Notes: a model not told the origin generated them from the sequence alone. A DNA stretch of 64,000 bases from Albimonas sp963816545 (GCA_963816545.1 CAWFLE010000007.1:496001-560000); one strand, 5' to 3'. Counted from the first letter of the stretch, positions 24,986 to 33,369 are shown. Numbers and translations are program-made.

Positions 24986-25972
24986 TCAGTCGTCCAGCAG
25001 GCCCATCTCGTGGAAGCTCGCGACCCTGTCCTTGCCGACGATGACGTGGTCGTGGACCGTCAGGCCCATGGGGCGGCAGGCCTCCATGATCTTGCGGGTC
25101 ATGTCCACGTCGGCGCGGCTGGGGGACGGGTCGCCCGACGGGTGGTTGTGGACCAGGATCAGCGCCGAGGCGGTGAGTTCCAGGGCGCGCTTGACCACCT
25201 CGCGCGGGTAGACGGGGACGTGGTCCACGGTGCCGCGGCCCTGCGCCTCGTCCGCGATCAGGACGTTCTTGCGGTCCAGGAACAGGATGCGGAAGACCTC
25301 GGTGGGTTCGTGGGCCATGCGGGCGCGCACGTAGGCGACAAGCTGTTCCCAGGTCTGGATCGCATTCTTGCCGATCACGCGGGAGCGGGCGAGGCGGTGG
25401 GCCGCGGCCTCCAGGATCTTCAGCTCCTGCACCACGGCGTCGCCGATGCCCTCCACCTCCGTGAGGCGGGCGGGCGGGGCGGAGATCACGCCGTTGAAAT
25501 CTCCGAAACGGGAGAGGAGGCGCTTGGCGAGCGGCTTCACGTCCCGGCGGGGGATGGCGCGGAAGAGGACGAGCTCCAGCAGCTCGTAATCCGGCATCGC
25601 GTCGGCGCCGCCCTGCATGAAGCGGTCGCGCAGGCGCTGGCGGTGGTTGAGATGGTCCGGGGCCTCCTCCGGCTTCGCGGCCGAGGGCCTGCCCGCCAGG
25701 GGCTTCGGCGCCGGGGGCTTCGCTTGCGCGGGCTTCGCCGTTTCGCGCGCGGCCTGCGCGCGTTTCGCGCGCGGCGCGACGGAGCGCCGGGCGGCGTCAT
25801 CATCCGCGGCGCCATTTGCTGTCGCCGTTTCACGCGCGGGCGCGGCGGAGCGCAGGGGGAGCGGGATCACGGCCGCCGAAGGCCCCGCAAGCCCGCCTTC
25901 GAGCGGGCCCGCGAGACCGGGCAGCATCGGCGCTTCGCGCAAGCCGTCTTCATCGGCGGCGTTTCTACTCAT
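24986..25972 (-). CDS. radC: RadC family protein with a long low-complexity N-terminus
   Basis: 328 aa; typical RadC is about 225. Residues 1-100 are Ala/Pro/Lys-rich (AKPPAPKPLAGRPSAAKPEEAP) and probably disordered. A helix-hairpin-helix part follows (MPDYELLELVLFRAIPRRD..., LTEVEGIGDAVVQELKILEAAA), then the MPN/JAMM domain with HNHPSGDPSPSRADVDMTRK near 276-295, containing the zinc His, His and Asp. The biochemical role of RadC is unsettled; it was first linked to DNA repair. It is the last gene of a leftward sfsA-map-radC run. A shorter start at 25927 is possible. Confidence 0.9.
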   Translation of the reverse strand: MSRNAADEDGLREAPMLPGLAGPLEGGLAGPSAAVIPLPLRSAAPARETATANGAADDDAARRSVAPRAKRAQAARETAKPAQAKPPAPKPLAGRPSAAKPEEAPDHLNHRQRLRDRFMQGGADAMPDYELLELVLFRAIPRRDVKPLAKRLLSRFGDFNGVISAPPARLTEVEGIGDAVVQELKILEAAAHRLARSRVIGKNAIQTWEQLVAYVRARMAHEPTEVFRILFLDRKNVLIADEAQGRGTVDHVPVYPREVVKRALELTASALILVHNHPSGDPSPSRADVDMTRKIMEACRPMGLTVHDHVIVGKDRVASFHEMGLLDD

Positions 25973-26034
25973 GCGCGGCTCCGCAATTCAGGACGGACGC
26001 TGCGGAGAATTGCGCAACAGGTGTTGCCGAGAGG

Positions 26035-26847
26035 TTAAGATTTGAAGGTCGGGAAGAAGCGGTCGGCCGGAGACAGGGTGAAGATTTCGCACCCGTCCTC
26101 GGTCACGCCCACGGAATGCTCGAACTGGGCGGAGAGGGACTTGTCGCGGGTCACGGCGGTCCAGCCGTCGGCGAGGGTCTTGGTCTCGGCCCGGCCCAGA
26201 TTGACCATCGGCTCGATGGTGAAGAACATCCCCGGACGCAGGGTGGCGCCGCCGCCGCGGCGGCCGAAGTGGAGGACGTTCGGGGGCTCGTGGAACTCGC
26301 GGCCGAGGCCGTGGCCGCAGAAGTCCCGCACCACCGAGCAGCGCTCGCCTTCCGCGTAGGACTGGATGGCGGCGCCGATGTCGCCGAAGGCGGCGCCGGG
26401 GCGGACCGCCTCGATGCCGAGCATCAGGGCCTCGTGCGTCACCTCGATCAGACGCTCCGCCCGGCGGTTGGGGCGGCCGGCCACGAACATGCGCGAGGTG
26501 TCGCCGTACCAGCCGTCCACGATCACCGTCACGTCGATGTTGAGGATGTCGCCGTCCTTGAGCTTCTTCGGGCCCGGGATGCCGTGGCAGACCACGTGGT
26601 TGATGGAGATGCAGGAGGCATGGCGGTAGCCGCGGTAGCCGATGGTGGCGGAGGTGGCGCCGGCGGCGGTGACCTGGGCTTCGATGAAGGCGTCCAGATC
26701 CTCGGTCGCCACGCCGGGGGCGACCAGATCCGCGACCCGGTCCAGGATCTCGGCGGCGAGGCGGCCGGCGCGGCGCATCCCCTCGAAATCCTCGGGGCGA
26801 TAGATGCGGATGCCTTCGGCCGTCACGGCCGGCTGCGGGGCGTCCAT
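26035..26847 (-). CDS. map: Methionine aminopeptidase type I
   Basis: 270 aa. It removes the initiator methionine of nascent proteins. Metal ligands are all present in order: DGDILNIDVTVIVDGWYGDTSR (two Asp), DFCGHGLGREFHEPPNVLHF (His), FFTIEPMVN (Glu) and QFEHSVGVTEDGCEIFT (Glu). HASCISINHVVCHGIPG supplies the substrate-site His. I chose the ATG at 26847 because AGGAG sits six bases upstream; ATGs at 26853 and 26865 are too close to or before that site. No N-terminal zinc finger is present, as expected for a bacterial enzyme. Confidence 0.94.
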   Translation of the reverse strand: MDAPQPAVTAEGIRIYRPEDFEGMRRAGRLAAEILDRVADLVAPGVATEDLDAFIEAQVTAAGATSATIGYRGYRHASCISINHVVCHGIPGPKKLKDGDILNIDVTVIVDGWYGDTSRMFVAGRPNRRAERLIEVTHEALMLGIEAVRPGAAFGDIGAAIQSYAEGERCSVVRDFCGHGLGREFHEPPNVLHFGRRGGGATLRPGMFFTIEPMVNLGRAETKTLADGWTAVTRDKSLSAQFEHSVGVTEDGCEIFTLSPADRFFPTFKS

Positions 26848-26886
26848 CTTCATCTCCTGCCTCATCGTCGTCTTCCGTAGCTCAGT

Positions 26887-27672
26887 CTAGGGCATGTCGC
26901 GGGCGGTTGCGACGCTTCCAGCGGCCGCAGGGGGGGCGTGCCGAGGAATATGGGGAGCGCGGGGCCCGGGGTCCAGCATCGGGAGGGCGGGGCCGAGGGT
27001 CACGCCTTCGCGCTTGATATGGGTGGCGCGGACGACGGCCTCGACGCCGGCGGCGCGGGCCTCGGCGTAGGCGGCGGCGTAGGCGGGGTCGAGGTCCGGG
27101 GCGAGGGTCATTCGCGCGCAGTCGGTGCGCTGGACGATGTAGAGCATGGCGGCGCGGTCTCCGGCCCGGGCGCGGGCGGCGAGGTCCGCGAGGTGGCGGG
27201 CGCCGCGGGCGGTGACGGAGTCGGGGAACTCGGCGAGGTCGGCGTGGCGGCGGAGGTGGACGTTCTTGACCTCCACCCAGGCGTCGGGGAGGCCGGGTTC
27301 GGTCAGCAGGAAATCGACGCGGGAGCGGTCTGCGTAGGGGACCTCCGGGCGGACGTGGGTGTAGGCGGCGAACTCGGGGATGGCGCGGGCGCGCAGGGCT
27401 TCCGACGCGACGCGGTTGGGGACGGCGGTGTCGATGCCGCAGAGGTGGTTGTCGGGGAGTTCCAGGAGCTTCCAGGACCATTTCAGCTTGCGTTTCGGGT
27501 CGGTGGAGGGCTCCAGCCAGACGGTCGCGCCGGGGGTGGAGACGCCGGTCATGGCGCCGGGGTTGGCGCAATGGGCCGTGACCTCGGCCCCGTCGGCCAG
27601 TATCACGTCGGCGAGGAAGCGCTTGTAGCGGCGCAGGAGGGTTCCCCGCACGAGGGGGGCCTGGAACAGCAT
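26887..27672 (-). CDS. sfsA: SfsA family DNA-binding protein / nuclease
   Basis: 261 aa. An N-terminal OB-fold-like part (LVRGTLLRRYKRFLADVILADGAEVTAHCANPGAM) is followed by a PD-(D/E)xK-type core with SRVDFLLTEPGLPDAWVEVKNVHLRR and FPDSVTARGARHL. SfsA was first described as a sugar-fermentation stimulator; related proteins have nuclease activity. The C-terminal ~25 residues (PGPRAPHIPRHAPPAAAG) are an untypical Pro-rich tail. It is the first gene of the sfsA-map-radC run. Confidence 0.9.
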   Translation of the reverse strand: MLFQAPLVRGTLLRRYKRFLADVILADGAEVTAHCANPGAMTGVSTPGATVWLEPSTDPKRKLKWSWKLLELPDNHLCGIDTAVPNRVASEALRARAIPEFAAYTHVRPEVPYADRSRVDFLLTEPGLPDAWVEVKNVHLRRHADLAEFPDSVTARGARHLADLAARARAGDRAAMLYIVQRTDCARMTLAPDLDPAYAAAYAEARAAGVEAVVRATHIKREGVTLGPALPMLDPGPRAPHIPRHAPPAAAGSVATARDMP

Positions 27673-27708
27673 TTGCGGGGCGTAGGGCGCCCGCGCGGGG
27701 GAGGCAAG

Positions 27709-28458
27709 ATGGGTCCGGTGTCGGGGATGGTGGTGATCGGGGACGAGATCCTCTCGGGGCGGACGCGGGATGCGAACATGCACCACCTGGCGGGGGTGCT
27801 GACCGAGGCGGGGGCGCCGCTCGTGGAGGTGCGGGTGGTGGCGGACGACCGCGCGGCGATCGTGGAGGCGGTGAACGCCTTGCGGGCGCGGTGCGCGTAT
27901 GTGTTCACCTCGGGCGGCATCGGGCCGACGCATGACGACATCACGGCGGAGTGCGTGGCCGAGGCGTTCGGGGTGGGGATCGACGTGCGCGACGATGCGC
28001 GGGAGGTCCTGCTGGCGCATTACGGGGACCCGGAGAAGCTGACGCCCGCCCGCCTGCGCATGGCGCGGATCCCGGAGGGGGCGGAGCTGATCGCCAACCC
28101 GGTGAGCGGGGCGCCGGGGTTCCGGCTGGGCAACGTGCACGTGATGGCGGGCGTGCCGGCGATCTTCAACGCGATGGTCGAAAGCGTGCGGCCGACCCTG
28201 CAGGGCGGCGCGCCGATGCTGAGCCACGCCTTCCGGATCCCGGTGGCGGAGGGGGACATCGCCGGGCCGCTGACGGAGCTGGCGGAGCGGATGCCGGAGG
28301 TGGGGTTCGGGAGCTATCCGTTCTACCAGGGCGGGTATGGGTCCACCGTGGTGGCGCGGTCGCAGGACCGGGCGGCGCTGGGGCGCGCGGCGGAGGCGCT
28401 GCGGGAGATGTGCCGGGCGCTGGGGGCGCAGGGGGTGACGGAGCTTCCGCCCGCCTGA
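27709..28458 (+). CDS. Molybdopterin-binding (MoCF) domain protein, CinA N-terminal-like
   Basis: 249 aa. It starts SGMVVIGDEILSGRTRDANMHHLAGVL and contains the MoCF core FTSGGIGPTHDDIT near residues 65-78. A second part (GFGSYPFYQGGYGSTVVARSQD) matches the C-terminal portion of COG1058-type proteins. The nicotinamide-nucleotide amidase domain of full CinA is absent. Family members include pyrophosphatases acting on ADP-ribose-like nucleotides; the true substrate here is unknown. GGGGGAGGCAAG precedes the ATG. It is divergent from sfsA with only 36 bases between starts. Confidence 0.85.
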   Translation: MGPVSGMVVIGDEILSGRTRDANMHHLAGVLTEAGAPLVEVRVVADDRAAIVEAVNALRARCAYVFTSGGIGPTHDDITAECVAEAFGVGIDVRDDAREVLLAHYGDPEKLTPARLRMARIPEGAELIANPVSGAPGFRLGNVHVMAGVPAIFNAMVESVRPTLQGGAPMLSHAFRIPVAEGDIAGPLTELAERMPEVGFGSYPFYQGGYGSTVVARSQDRAALGRAAEALREMCRALGAQGVTELPPA

Positions 28459-28501
28459 GGGGCCTTTCGCAGGGGGCCCGCGCACCCTATTCAGGGGCCA
28501 C

Positions 28502-28586
28502 GCCCCCTTGGCGGAATGGTAGACGCATGGGACTTAAAATCCCTGGCCCTCAGGGCGTGCCGGTTCGAGTCCGGCAGGGGGTACCA
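28502..28586 (+). tRNA. tRNA-Leu (anticodon UAA)
   Basis: 85 nt with a long variable arm, as expected for tRNA-Leu. The acceptor 5' strand is GCCCCCT, pairing with AGGGGGT before A-CCA; the first pair is G-U. The anticodon loop CTTAAAA gives UAA. The T arm is CCGGTTCGAGTCCGG. CCA is encoded. A tandem repeat array begins about 65 bases downstream. Confidence 0.95.
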
Positions 28587-28652
28587 GTTTGACAAATCGG
28601 ACGGGGGCCCCTCGTCGCGGCGCTCCGGACGGCGGAGCCGGGGCGATGGAAG

Positions 28653-29110
28653 TCGGTCCTGACGCCGTGCAGGCGCGGCAGCTCCGCCCGGGGGAGCTGA
28701 GGCTGCGGAAGGTCGATCCCGATCCCGGGCGGGCGTGGCGGCCCGACCGCGAACGCCGAGGCTGCGGAAGTCGATCCCGATGCCGGACAGGTGCGGCAGC
28801 CCCGCCTGCGGAAGCCGGCGCCAGGGAACTCGATTCCGATCCCGGCCTGACCTCGAACGTCGAAGTGGTGGCAGTTGATCCTGATGCCGGGCGGGTGCGG
28901 CAGCCCCGCCCGCGGAAGCCGGGGCTACGAAAGTCGATCCCGATCCCGCGCGGGGCGTGGCGGCTCGGACCGCGCCTGCCGGTGCGGCGGAGGTTGATCC
29001 CGATCCCAGGCCGCGTGCCGGCTGCGACCGCGCAAGCCGGTGGGGCGGGAGGCGATCCCGATCCGGGGCAGGCGCGGCGGCCCTGACAGCGGAAGCCGAG
29101 GCGGTGGACG
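28653..29110. repeat. Degenerate tandem array, eight units of about 59 bp
   Basis: A core TCGATCCCGATCCC or close variant begins at 28653, 28713, 28771, 28830, 28875, 28934, 28994 and 29052. Spacings are 60, 58, 59, 45, 59, 60 and 58. After the core most units continue GGGCGGGTGCGGCAGCCC and later GCGGAAGCCGRGGC. Unit 5 can fold a stem GGGCGGG/CCCGCCC (28889-28911). Unit lengths are not multiples of three, so this is not a protein repeat. It fills almost the entire 538-base gap between tRNA-Leu and the DadA-like gene; no gene is present. Confidence 0.75.
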
Positions 29111-29124
29111 TCCGCACCGCAGCG

Positions 29125-30390
29125 TCAGCTCCGCCCGCGGGCTCCCGCCTGGCGGAAGCGGTCGGGGAGGAAGGCGCGGCGGTCCTCGTTGACCGCGCGG
29201 GCGGAGGCGGCCTCGGCGGCCATGCGGCCGATGCGGGGGCCGGCGGTGAGGCCCACATGCTGGCCGCCGAAGGCGCAGATCACCGCCGGCGCGCCGGGGA
29301 CGGGGCCGATCACCGGCAGGCTGTCGGCGGTGGAGGGGCGGTGGCCCATCCACGGGGTCTCGGCGTCCCAGGTCAGGCCCGGCCAGATGCGGCGCGCGGC
29401 GTCGCGCAGCAGGCGCGCGGGGGCGGCGGAGGGGCCCGCTTCGAGGCCGCCGAACTCGACGATGCCCGCAAGGCGCAGGCCGCCCTCCATGGGGGTGGCA
29501 ACGGTCTTGAGCTCGGCCGCCATCCACGGGTGCGCGGGCTTCGAGGAGGGGCCCGAGAGCATCAGGTGATAGCCGCGCTCGCTCTCCATCGGAACCTTGA
29601 GGCCCAGGGTGGCGGCGAGGCGCGCGGACCAGGCGCCGGCGGCGAGGATCACGCGGTCCGCCCGCATCACGGCGCCGCCGGTGAGGGTGACCTTGCCCTC
29701 GCCGTCGAGGGCCGCGACCTCGGCCCGGCGGATGGTCCCGCCCTCGCGCACGAAGCGCTCCGCCAGCGCGGCGACGTAGGCGCCGGGGTCCGAGATCCAG
29801 CCGTGGTCGGGATAGGCGAGGCCGAAGCCCCAGCTCTCGCCCAAGGCGGGGTCGCGGTCGAGCAGCGCGGCGCGGTCCAGCTCCTGCGGGTCGAACCCCA
29901 GCTCGCGGCGGAGGGCGTGGCCGAAGGCGTCGGCCCGCCAGGCGGCGCGGTCGCGGTAGAGCCAGCCGTAATCCCCGGTCCGAATGAAGCGGGCGGCCTC
30001 CGAGCCCGCCGCCAGCGCCTGGTGCTGGTCCACCGAGTTGGTCAGGAGGGCGGCGAGGGCGGCGGCGATGCGGCGGACCTCGGGCTCGCGTCCGTGGCGG
30101 AGGTAGCGGGCGAGGAACGGCGCCAGGCGCGGCAGATAGGACCAGCGCAGGAACAGGGGGCTGCCCGGGTCGAGCAGCATCCGCGGGGCCTTGGCCAGCA
30201 GGCCGGGCACAGGGACCGGCACGATGGAGCAGCGGGCGAGCACGCCGCCGTTGCCGAAGGAGGCCGCGCCGCGGTCTCCGGGGGGCGTGCGGTCGATCAG
30301 GGTGACGCGCCAGCCGTCGCGGCGCAGCCACTCGGCCGAGGAGACCCCGGCGATGCCCGCCCCGATCACGATGGCCCTGCGCTCGGTCAT
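29125..30390 (-). CDS. FAD-dependent D-amino-acid dehydrogenase-like oxidoreductase
   Basis: 421 aa, DAO superfamily. The FAD motif RAIVIGAGIAGVSSAEWLRRDGW is at residues 5-27. DRTPPGDRGAASFGNGGVLARCSI matches the DadA substrate/FAD entry. GHRPSTADSLPVIGPVPG and FGGQHVGLTAGPRIGRMAAE form the C-terminal FAD contact. DadA-like enzymes oxidise D-amino acids to 2-oxo acids and feed electrons to the membrane. No racemase or deaminase is adjacent, so the substrate is open. GGAGGGGCATCC precedes the ATG. Confidence 0.86.
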   Translation of the reverse strand: MTERRAIVIGAGIAGVSSAEWLRRDGWRVTLIDRTPPGDRGAASFGNGGVLARCSIVPVPVPGLLAKAPRMLLDPGSPLFLRWSYLPRLAPFLARYLRHGREPEVRRIAAALAALLTNSVDQHQALAAGSEAARFIRTGDYGWLYRDRAAWRADAFGHALRRELGFDPQELDRAALLDRDPALGESWGFGLAYPDHGWISDPGAYVAALAERFVREGGTIRRAEVAALDGEGKVTLTGGAVMRADRVILAAGAWSARLAATLGLKVPMESERGYHLMLSGPSSKPAHPWMAAELKTVATPMEGGLRLAGIVEFGGLEAGPSAAPARLLRDAARRIWPGLTWDAETPWMGHRPSTADSLPVIGPVPGAPAVICAFGGQHVGLTAGPRIGRMAAEAASARAVNEDRRAFLPDRFRQAGARGRS

Positions 30391-30490
30391 GGATGCCCCT
30401 CCGGTTCGCCCGCCCCGTCCTGTGTATGCGGGCGAAGGCGGCGGGGCGAGCCCCGGCGGAGGGAAGCGCGCCTGCGGCCGGGGGTGCAGG

Positions 30491-30574
30491 TCCCTGCCCC
30501 CGCGTGCGGGGGAGGGATGACATTCGCTGAGGCGAACGTCATGGACGCCCTCCCTTCCCCGCGTGCGGGAAGGG
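30491..30574. repeat. Three consecutive hairpins in the DadA/aroQ divergent region
   Basis: Hairpin A: CCCCCGCGTGCGGGGG (30497-30512), extended by TCCCT/AGGGA. Hairpin B: ATGACATTCGC-TGAG-GCGAACGTCAT (30517-30542), ten of eleven pairs. Hairpin C: CCCTTCCC-CGCGTG-CGGGAAGGG (30552-30574). A and C share the core CCCCGCGTGCGGG and flank B, so the block looks like a composite REP-type element with two similar ends. Confidence 0.7.
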
Positions 30575-30636
30575 GATCACCTGCCCGGCCTTCGCGCGCC
30601 CTCGCCGCCCGAGACGGATCAGCCCGCACCACGCCT

Positions 30637-30751
30637 GCAGCGCGCCGCGGGCGCCGCGGTCCGGCCCTCGGGACGGCCGGCGCGGCGCCTTCCTCGGAGG
30701 GGCGCCGCGCCGACGGTCGGGAGGGCTCGGCGGGAGGCGCCCGCGGCGCGC
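30637..30751. repeat. Nested palindromic intergenic repeat, full copy 2
   Basis: GCAGCGCGCCGCGGGCGCC at 30637-30655 is identical to the left outer arm of the copy at 16313. The inner pair GGCGCGGCGCC (30679-30689) and GGCGCCGCGCC (30701-30711) is also conserved, and the right outer arm GGCGCCCGCGGCGCGC is at 30736-30751. Arms are conserved while spacers differ, as expected when the fold is what matters. The remaining bases 30752-30880 upstream of aroQ show no gene. Confidence 0.8.
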
Positions 30752-30880
30752 GGCCGGCGTTGCGCCGGGCGCGCCTCACGGGGGCCTGCGCGGGAGGGGA
30801 CGCATGGAGTCGGCTTGCCAAGCGGGCGGCGGATCGGGTCAAGTGCGCGTCCCGCCGCCCCGCCCCGCCCGGAGCCCGCC

Positions 30881-31318
30881 ATGCCCCGCGTCCTGATCCT
30901 CAACGGTCCGAACCTGAACCTGCTGGGCCTGCGGGAACCGGAGATCTACGGGCGCGAGACGCTGGCCGACATAGAGGCGCGCTGCCGCGACCGGGCCGAG
31001 CGGCTGGGGCTGGGGCTCGACTTCCGCCAGAGCAACCATGAGGGGACGCTGGTGGACTGGGTGCAGGAGGCGCGCGGGACCGCGAACGTCATCGTGCTCA
31101 ACGCGGGGGCGTATACGCATACGTCCGTCGCGATCCTCGACGCGCTGAGGGCCTTCGAGGGGAAGGTGATCGAGCTGCACCTGTCTAACATCCACCGGCG
31201 GGAGGAGTTCCGGCATCGCTCCTACGTGGCGCTGCGGGCGGACGGTGTGATCATGGGCTTCGGCGCGGCGGGCTACCTTCTGGCGCTGGAGGCGGCGGCC
31301 GGGATGGCGGGGTCATGA
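30881..31318 (+). CDS. aroQ: 3-dehydroquinate dehydratase, type II
   Basis: 145 aa. It catalyses dehydration of 3-dehydroquinate in the shikimate pathway. Key motifs: LNGPNLNLLGLREPEIYG (residues 6-23, flexible loop with the catalytic Arg and Tyr), QSNHEGTLVDWVQEA, LNAGAYTHTSVAI, and ELHLSNIHRREEFRHRS with the catalytic His. GGAGCCCGCC precedes the ATG. The stop overlaps the next gene's ATG (ATGA), so the DMT gene is coupled. Confidence 0.95.
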   Translation: MPRVLILNGPNLNLLGLREPEIYGRETLADIEARCRDRAERLGLGLDFRQSNHEGTLVDWVQEARGTANVIVLNAGAYTHTSVAILDALRAFEGKVIELHLSNIHRREEFRHRSYVALRADGVIMGFGAAGYLLALEAAAGMAGS

Positions 31319-32220
31319 GCCTCGCGGCCCCTGCCCTGCGCCCGGACGACCGGCCGGTCGCGGCGGCGCTGTGGATGCTGGGGGCGCTGTGCTGCTTCTC
31401 GGCGACCGCGGTGGCGGGGCGGGAGGCGGCGGCCGAACTCGACACCTTCGAGATCATGGCCTGGCGGTCGATCGCGGGCCTCCTCATCGTGATCGGGGCG
31501 CTGGCGGCAACTCGCAACCTGCACAAGCTGCGGGCGCGGCGGCTGCATGTGCATCTGGGCCGCAACGTGGTGCATTTCACGGGCCAGAACCTGTGGTTCT
31601 TCGCGGTGACGCTGATCCCGCTCGCGCAGCTTTTCGCCTATGAGTTCACCAATCCGCTCTGGGTCGCGCTGCTGGCGCCGCTGGCGCTGGGGGAGCGGTT
31701 CACGCGCACCCGGGTGATCGCGGCGGCGGTGGGGTTCGGGGGGATCCTGATCGTCGCCCGGCCGTGGGAGACGGGGGGCGCGGTGGCGGGCTTCGGGGTG
31801 GGGCAGATCGCGGCGCTCGGCGCCGCGATGGGGTTCGCGGCCACGACGCTGTTCACCAAGGTGCTGAGCCGGACGGAGAGCACGGCCTCGGTCCTGTTCT
31901 TCATGACGCTGATGCACACGGTGTTCGGCTTCGCCTGCGCGGGCTGGGACGGGGATCTGGTCATCCCGCGGGCGACGCTGCCCTGGGTGGCGGTGATCTC
32001 GGTCGCGGGGCTGGGGGCGCATTTCTGCGTGACCACTGCGCTGAGCCTCGCGCCCGCCTCCGTGGTGGCGCCGATGGAGTTCCTGCGCCTGCCGCTGATC
32101 GCGGTGGTGGGGGCGCTGATGTACGCCGAGGCGCTGGAGGGGGCGGTGTTCCTCGGCGCCGCCTTCATCCTGGGCGCGAACCTGATGAACCTGCGGGCGG
32201 AGCGGCGGCGGGTCGGCTAG
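31315..32220 (+). CDS. DMT-family permease with EamA domains
   Basis: 301-aa inner-membrane protein with ten predicted helices and two EamA repeats (LWMLGALCCFSATAVAGREAA at the start; FLRLPLIAVVGALMYAEALEG in the second half). Its start overlaps the aroQ stop by four bases. Family members export metabolites; pairing with aroQ is not enough to assign a substrate. It is convergent with the DUF421 gene, with stops overlapping by four bases. Confidence 0.85.
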   Translation: MSLAAPALRPDDRPVAAALWMLGALCCFSATAVAGREAAAELDTFEIMAWRSIAGLLIVIGALAATRNLHKLRARRLHVHLGRNVVHFTGQNLWFFAVTLIPLAQLFAYEFTNPLWVALLAPLALGERFTRTRVIAAAVGFGGILIVARPWETGGAVAGFGVGQIAALGAAMGFAATTLFTKVLSRTESTASVLFFMTLMHTVFGFACAGWDGDLVIPRATLPWVAVISVAGLGAHFCVTTALSLAPASVVAPMEFLRLPLIAVVGALMYAEALEGAVFLGAAFILGANLMNLRAERRRVG

Positions 32221-32726
32221 GCCTCGGGCGGGCGGCTCACGTTTCCCAGCGTGTCGGCGGGGCCGCCCTGGATGACGGACAGCGAGCCGTCGGTCTCCAG
32301 CACCACGGCATGGGCGTCCTCCAGCCGCGGGACGCCATGCTCGCGCAGGGCGGCGAGGATCTCGGCCTCGGCCACCCGCTCGGACTTCAGACGGGCGGGC
32401 AGCATCCGGCCGCGGAACACCAGCAGCGACGGCTCGGCCTTCACGATCCGCTGGAAACGGAGGGAGCGGACCGACAGCCACGCCACCGCGAATTGCAGGA
32501 AGCACAGGAGCGCGAAGGCGGTCAGCAACTCCGAAAGCGTGACCTGCGGGCTGAGGAACGCGGAGGAGAGCGTGGAGCCGAGCGCCACCGTCACCACGAG
32601 GTCGAAGGCGTTCAGCTTGGACAGCGTGCGCTTGCCGGTGGTGCGCAGGAACAGCACCAGCCCCAGGTAGGAGAGGCCGCCCACCACGATGATGCGCCAG
32701 AGGTCGAAGAGGCCGTCGTAGAACAT
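32217..32726 (-). CDS. DUF421 (YetF-like) membrane protein
   Basis: 169 aa. Three N-terminal membrane helices (IIVVGGLSYLGLVLFLRTTGKR, LVVTVALGSTLSSAFLS, TAFALLCFLQFAVAWLSV) precede a small soluble domain with KAEPSLLVFRGRMLPARLKSERV, the conserved DUF421 motif, and SLSVIQGG. Function is unknown; the family is widespread in bacteria. The ATG at 32726 starts right at the first helix region; the ORF extends to 32780 without support. Confidence 0.85.
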   Translation of the reverse strand: MFYDGLFDLWRIIVVGGLSYLGLVLFLRTTGKRTLSKLNAFDLVVTVALGSTLSSAFLSPQVTLSELLTAFALLCFLQFAVAWLSVRSLRFQRIVKAEPSLLVFRGRMLPARLKSERVAEAEILAALREHGVPRLEDAHAVVLETDGSLSVIQGGPADTLGNVSRPPEA

Positions 32727-32832
32727 GGGCGGGCAACGCCTGCGGAGCGGTTGCGTTCCGCCCCTTCCGCGCCGCAGCATCCCGTGCTATCGGCCCGGCG
32801 GCTGCATTGGACGCCGGACGAAGGACGGACAC

Positions 32833-33369
32833 ATGAACCTCGACGCGATCCCCGCGGGCAAGAACCCGCCCTCCGACATCAACGTGGTGATCGAGATCAC
32901 CGGCGGCGCGGGCGGCGGGGCCCCGGTGAAGTACGAGATCGACAAGGACTCGGGCGCGGTCTTCGTGGACCGGATCGTCAACACCCCGATGTTCTACCCC
33001 TGCAACTACGGCTTCGTCCCCAACACCCTGCACGATGACGGCGACCCGACCGACGTGCTGGTGCTGTGCGACTTCGACCTCGCGCCCGGCGTCGTGATCC
33101 GCTGCCGCCCGGTGGGCGTCCTCAAGATGGAGGATGACGGCGGCATGGACGACAAGCTGATCGCCGTGCCGGTGGAGAAGGTCGATCCGTTCCAGGCCCA
33201 CATCCAGGATCTGGACGACATCGCGCCCAAGACGCGCGAGCGGATCAAGCACTTCTTCGAGCACTACAAGGACCTGGAAGCCGGCAAGTGGGTCAAGGTC
33301 ATCGGCTGGGGCGACAAGGCCGAGGCCGAGCAGATCCTGTCGAAGTCCATCGAGGCGATGAAGAAGTGA
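32833..33369 (+). CDS. ppa: Inorganic pyrophosphatase, family I
   Basis: 178 aa, the normal length for the bacterial hexameric enzyme. It hydrolyses pyrophosphate to phosphate in the cytoplasm. The signature DDGDPTDVLVLCD (residues 68-80) carries the metal Asp residues. KYEIDKDSGAVFVDR and YPCNYGFVPNTL supply the active-site Lys, Arg and Tyr. GAAGGACGGACAC precedes the ATG. A hairpin follows the stop at 33394-33421. Confidence 0.95.
   Translation: MNLDAIPAGKNPPSDINVVIEITGGAGGGAPVKYEIDKDSGAVFVDRIVNTPMFYPCNYGFVPNTLHDDGDPTDVLVLCDFDLAPGVVIRCRPVGVLKMEDDGGMDDKLIAVPVEKVDPFQAHIQDLDDIAPKTRERIKHFFEHYKDLEAGKWVKVIGWGDKAEAEQILSKSIEAMKK

Noticed and set aside
28653..29110. Possible CRISPR array
   Set aside because: Units are contiguous degenerate repeats without unique spacers between identical repeats, and no cas gene is in the window.
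28502..29124. Integrated element at tRNA-Leu
   Set aside because: No integrase, no repeat of the tRNA 3' end was found downstream, and flanking genes are ordinary chromosomal ones.
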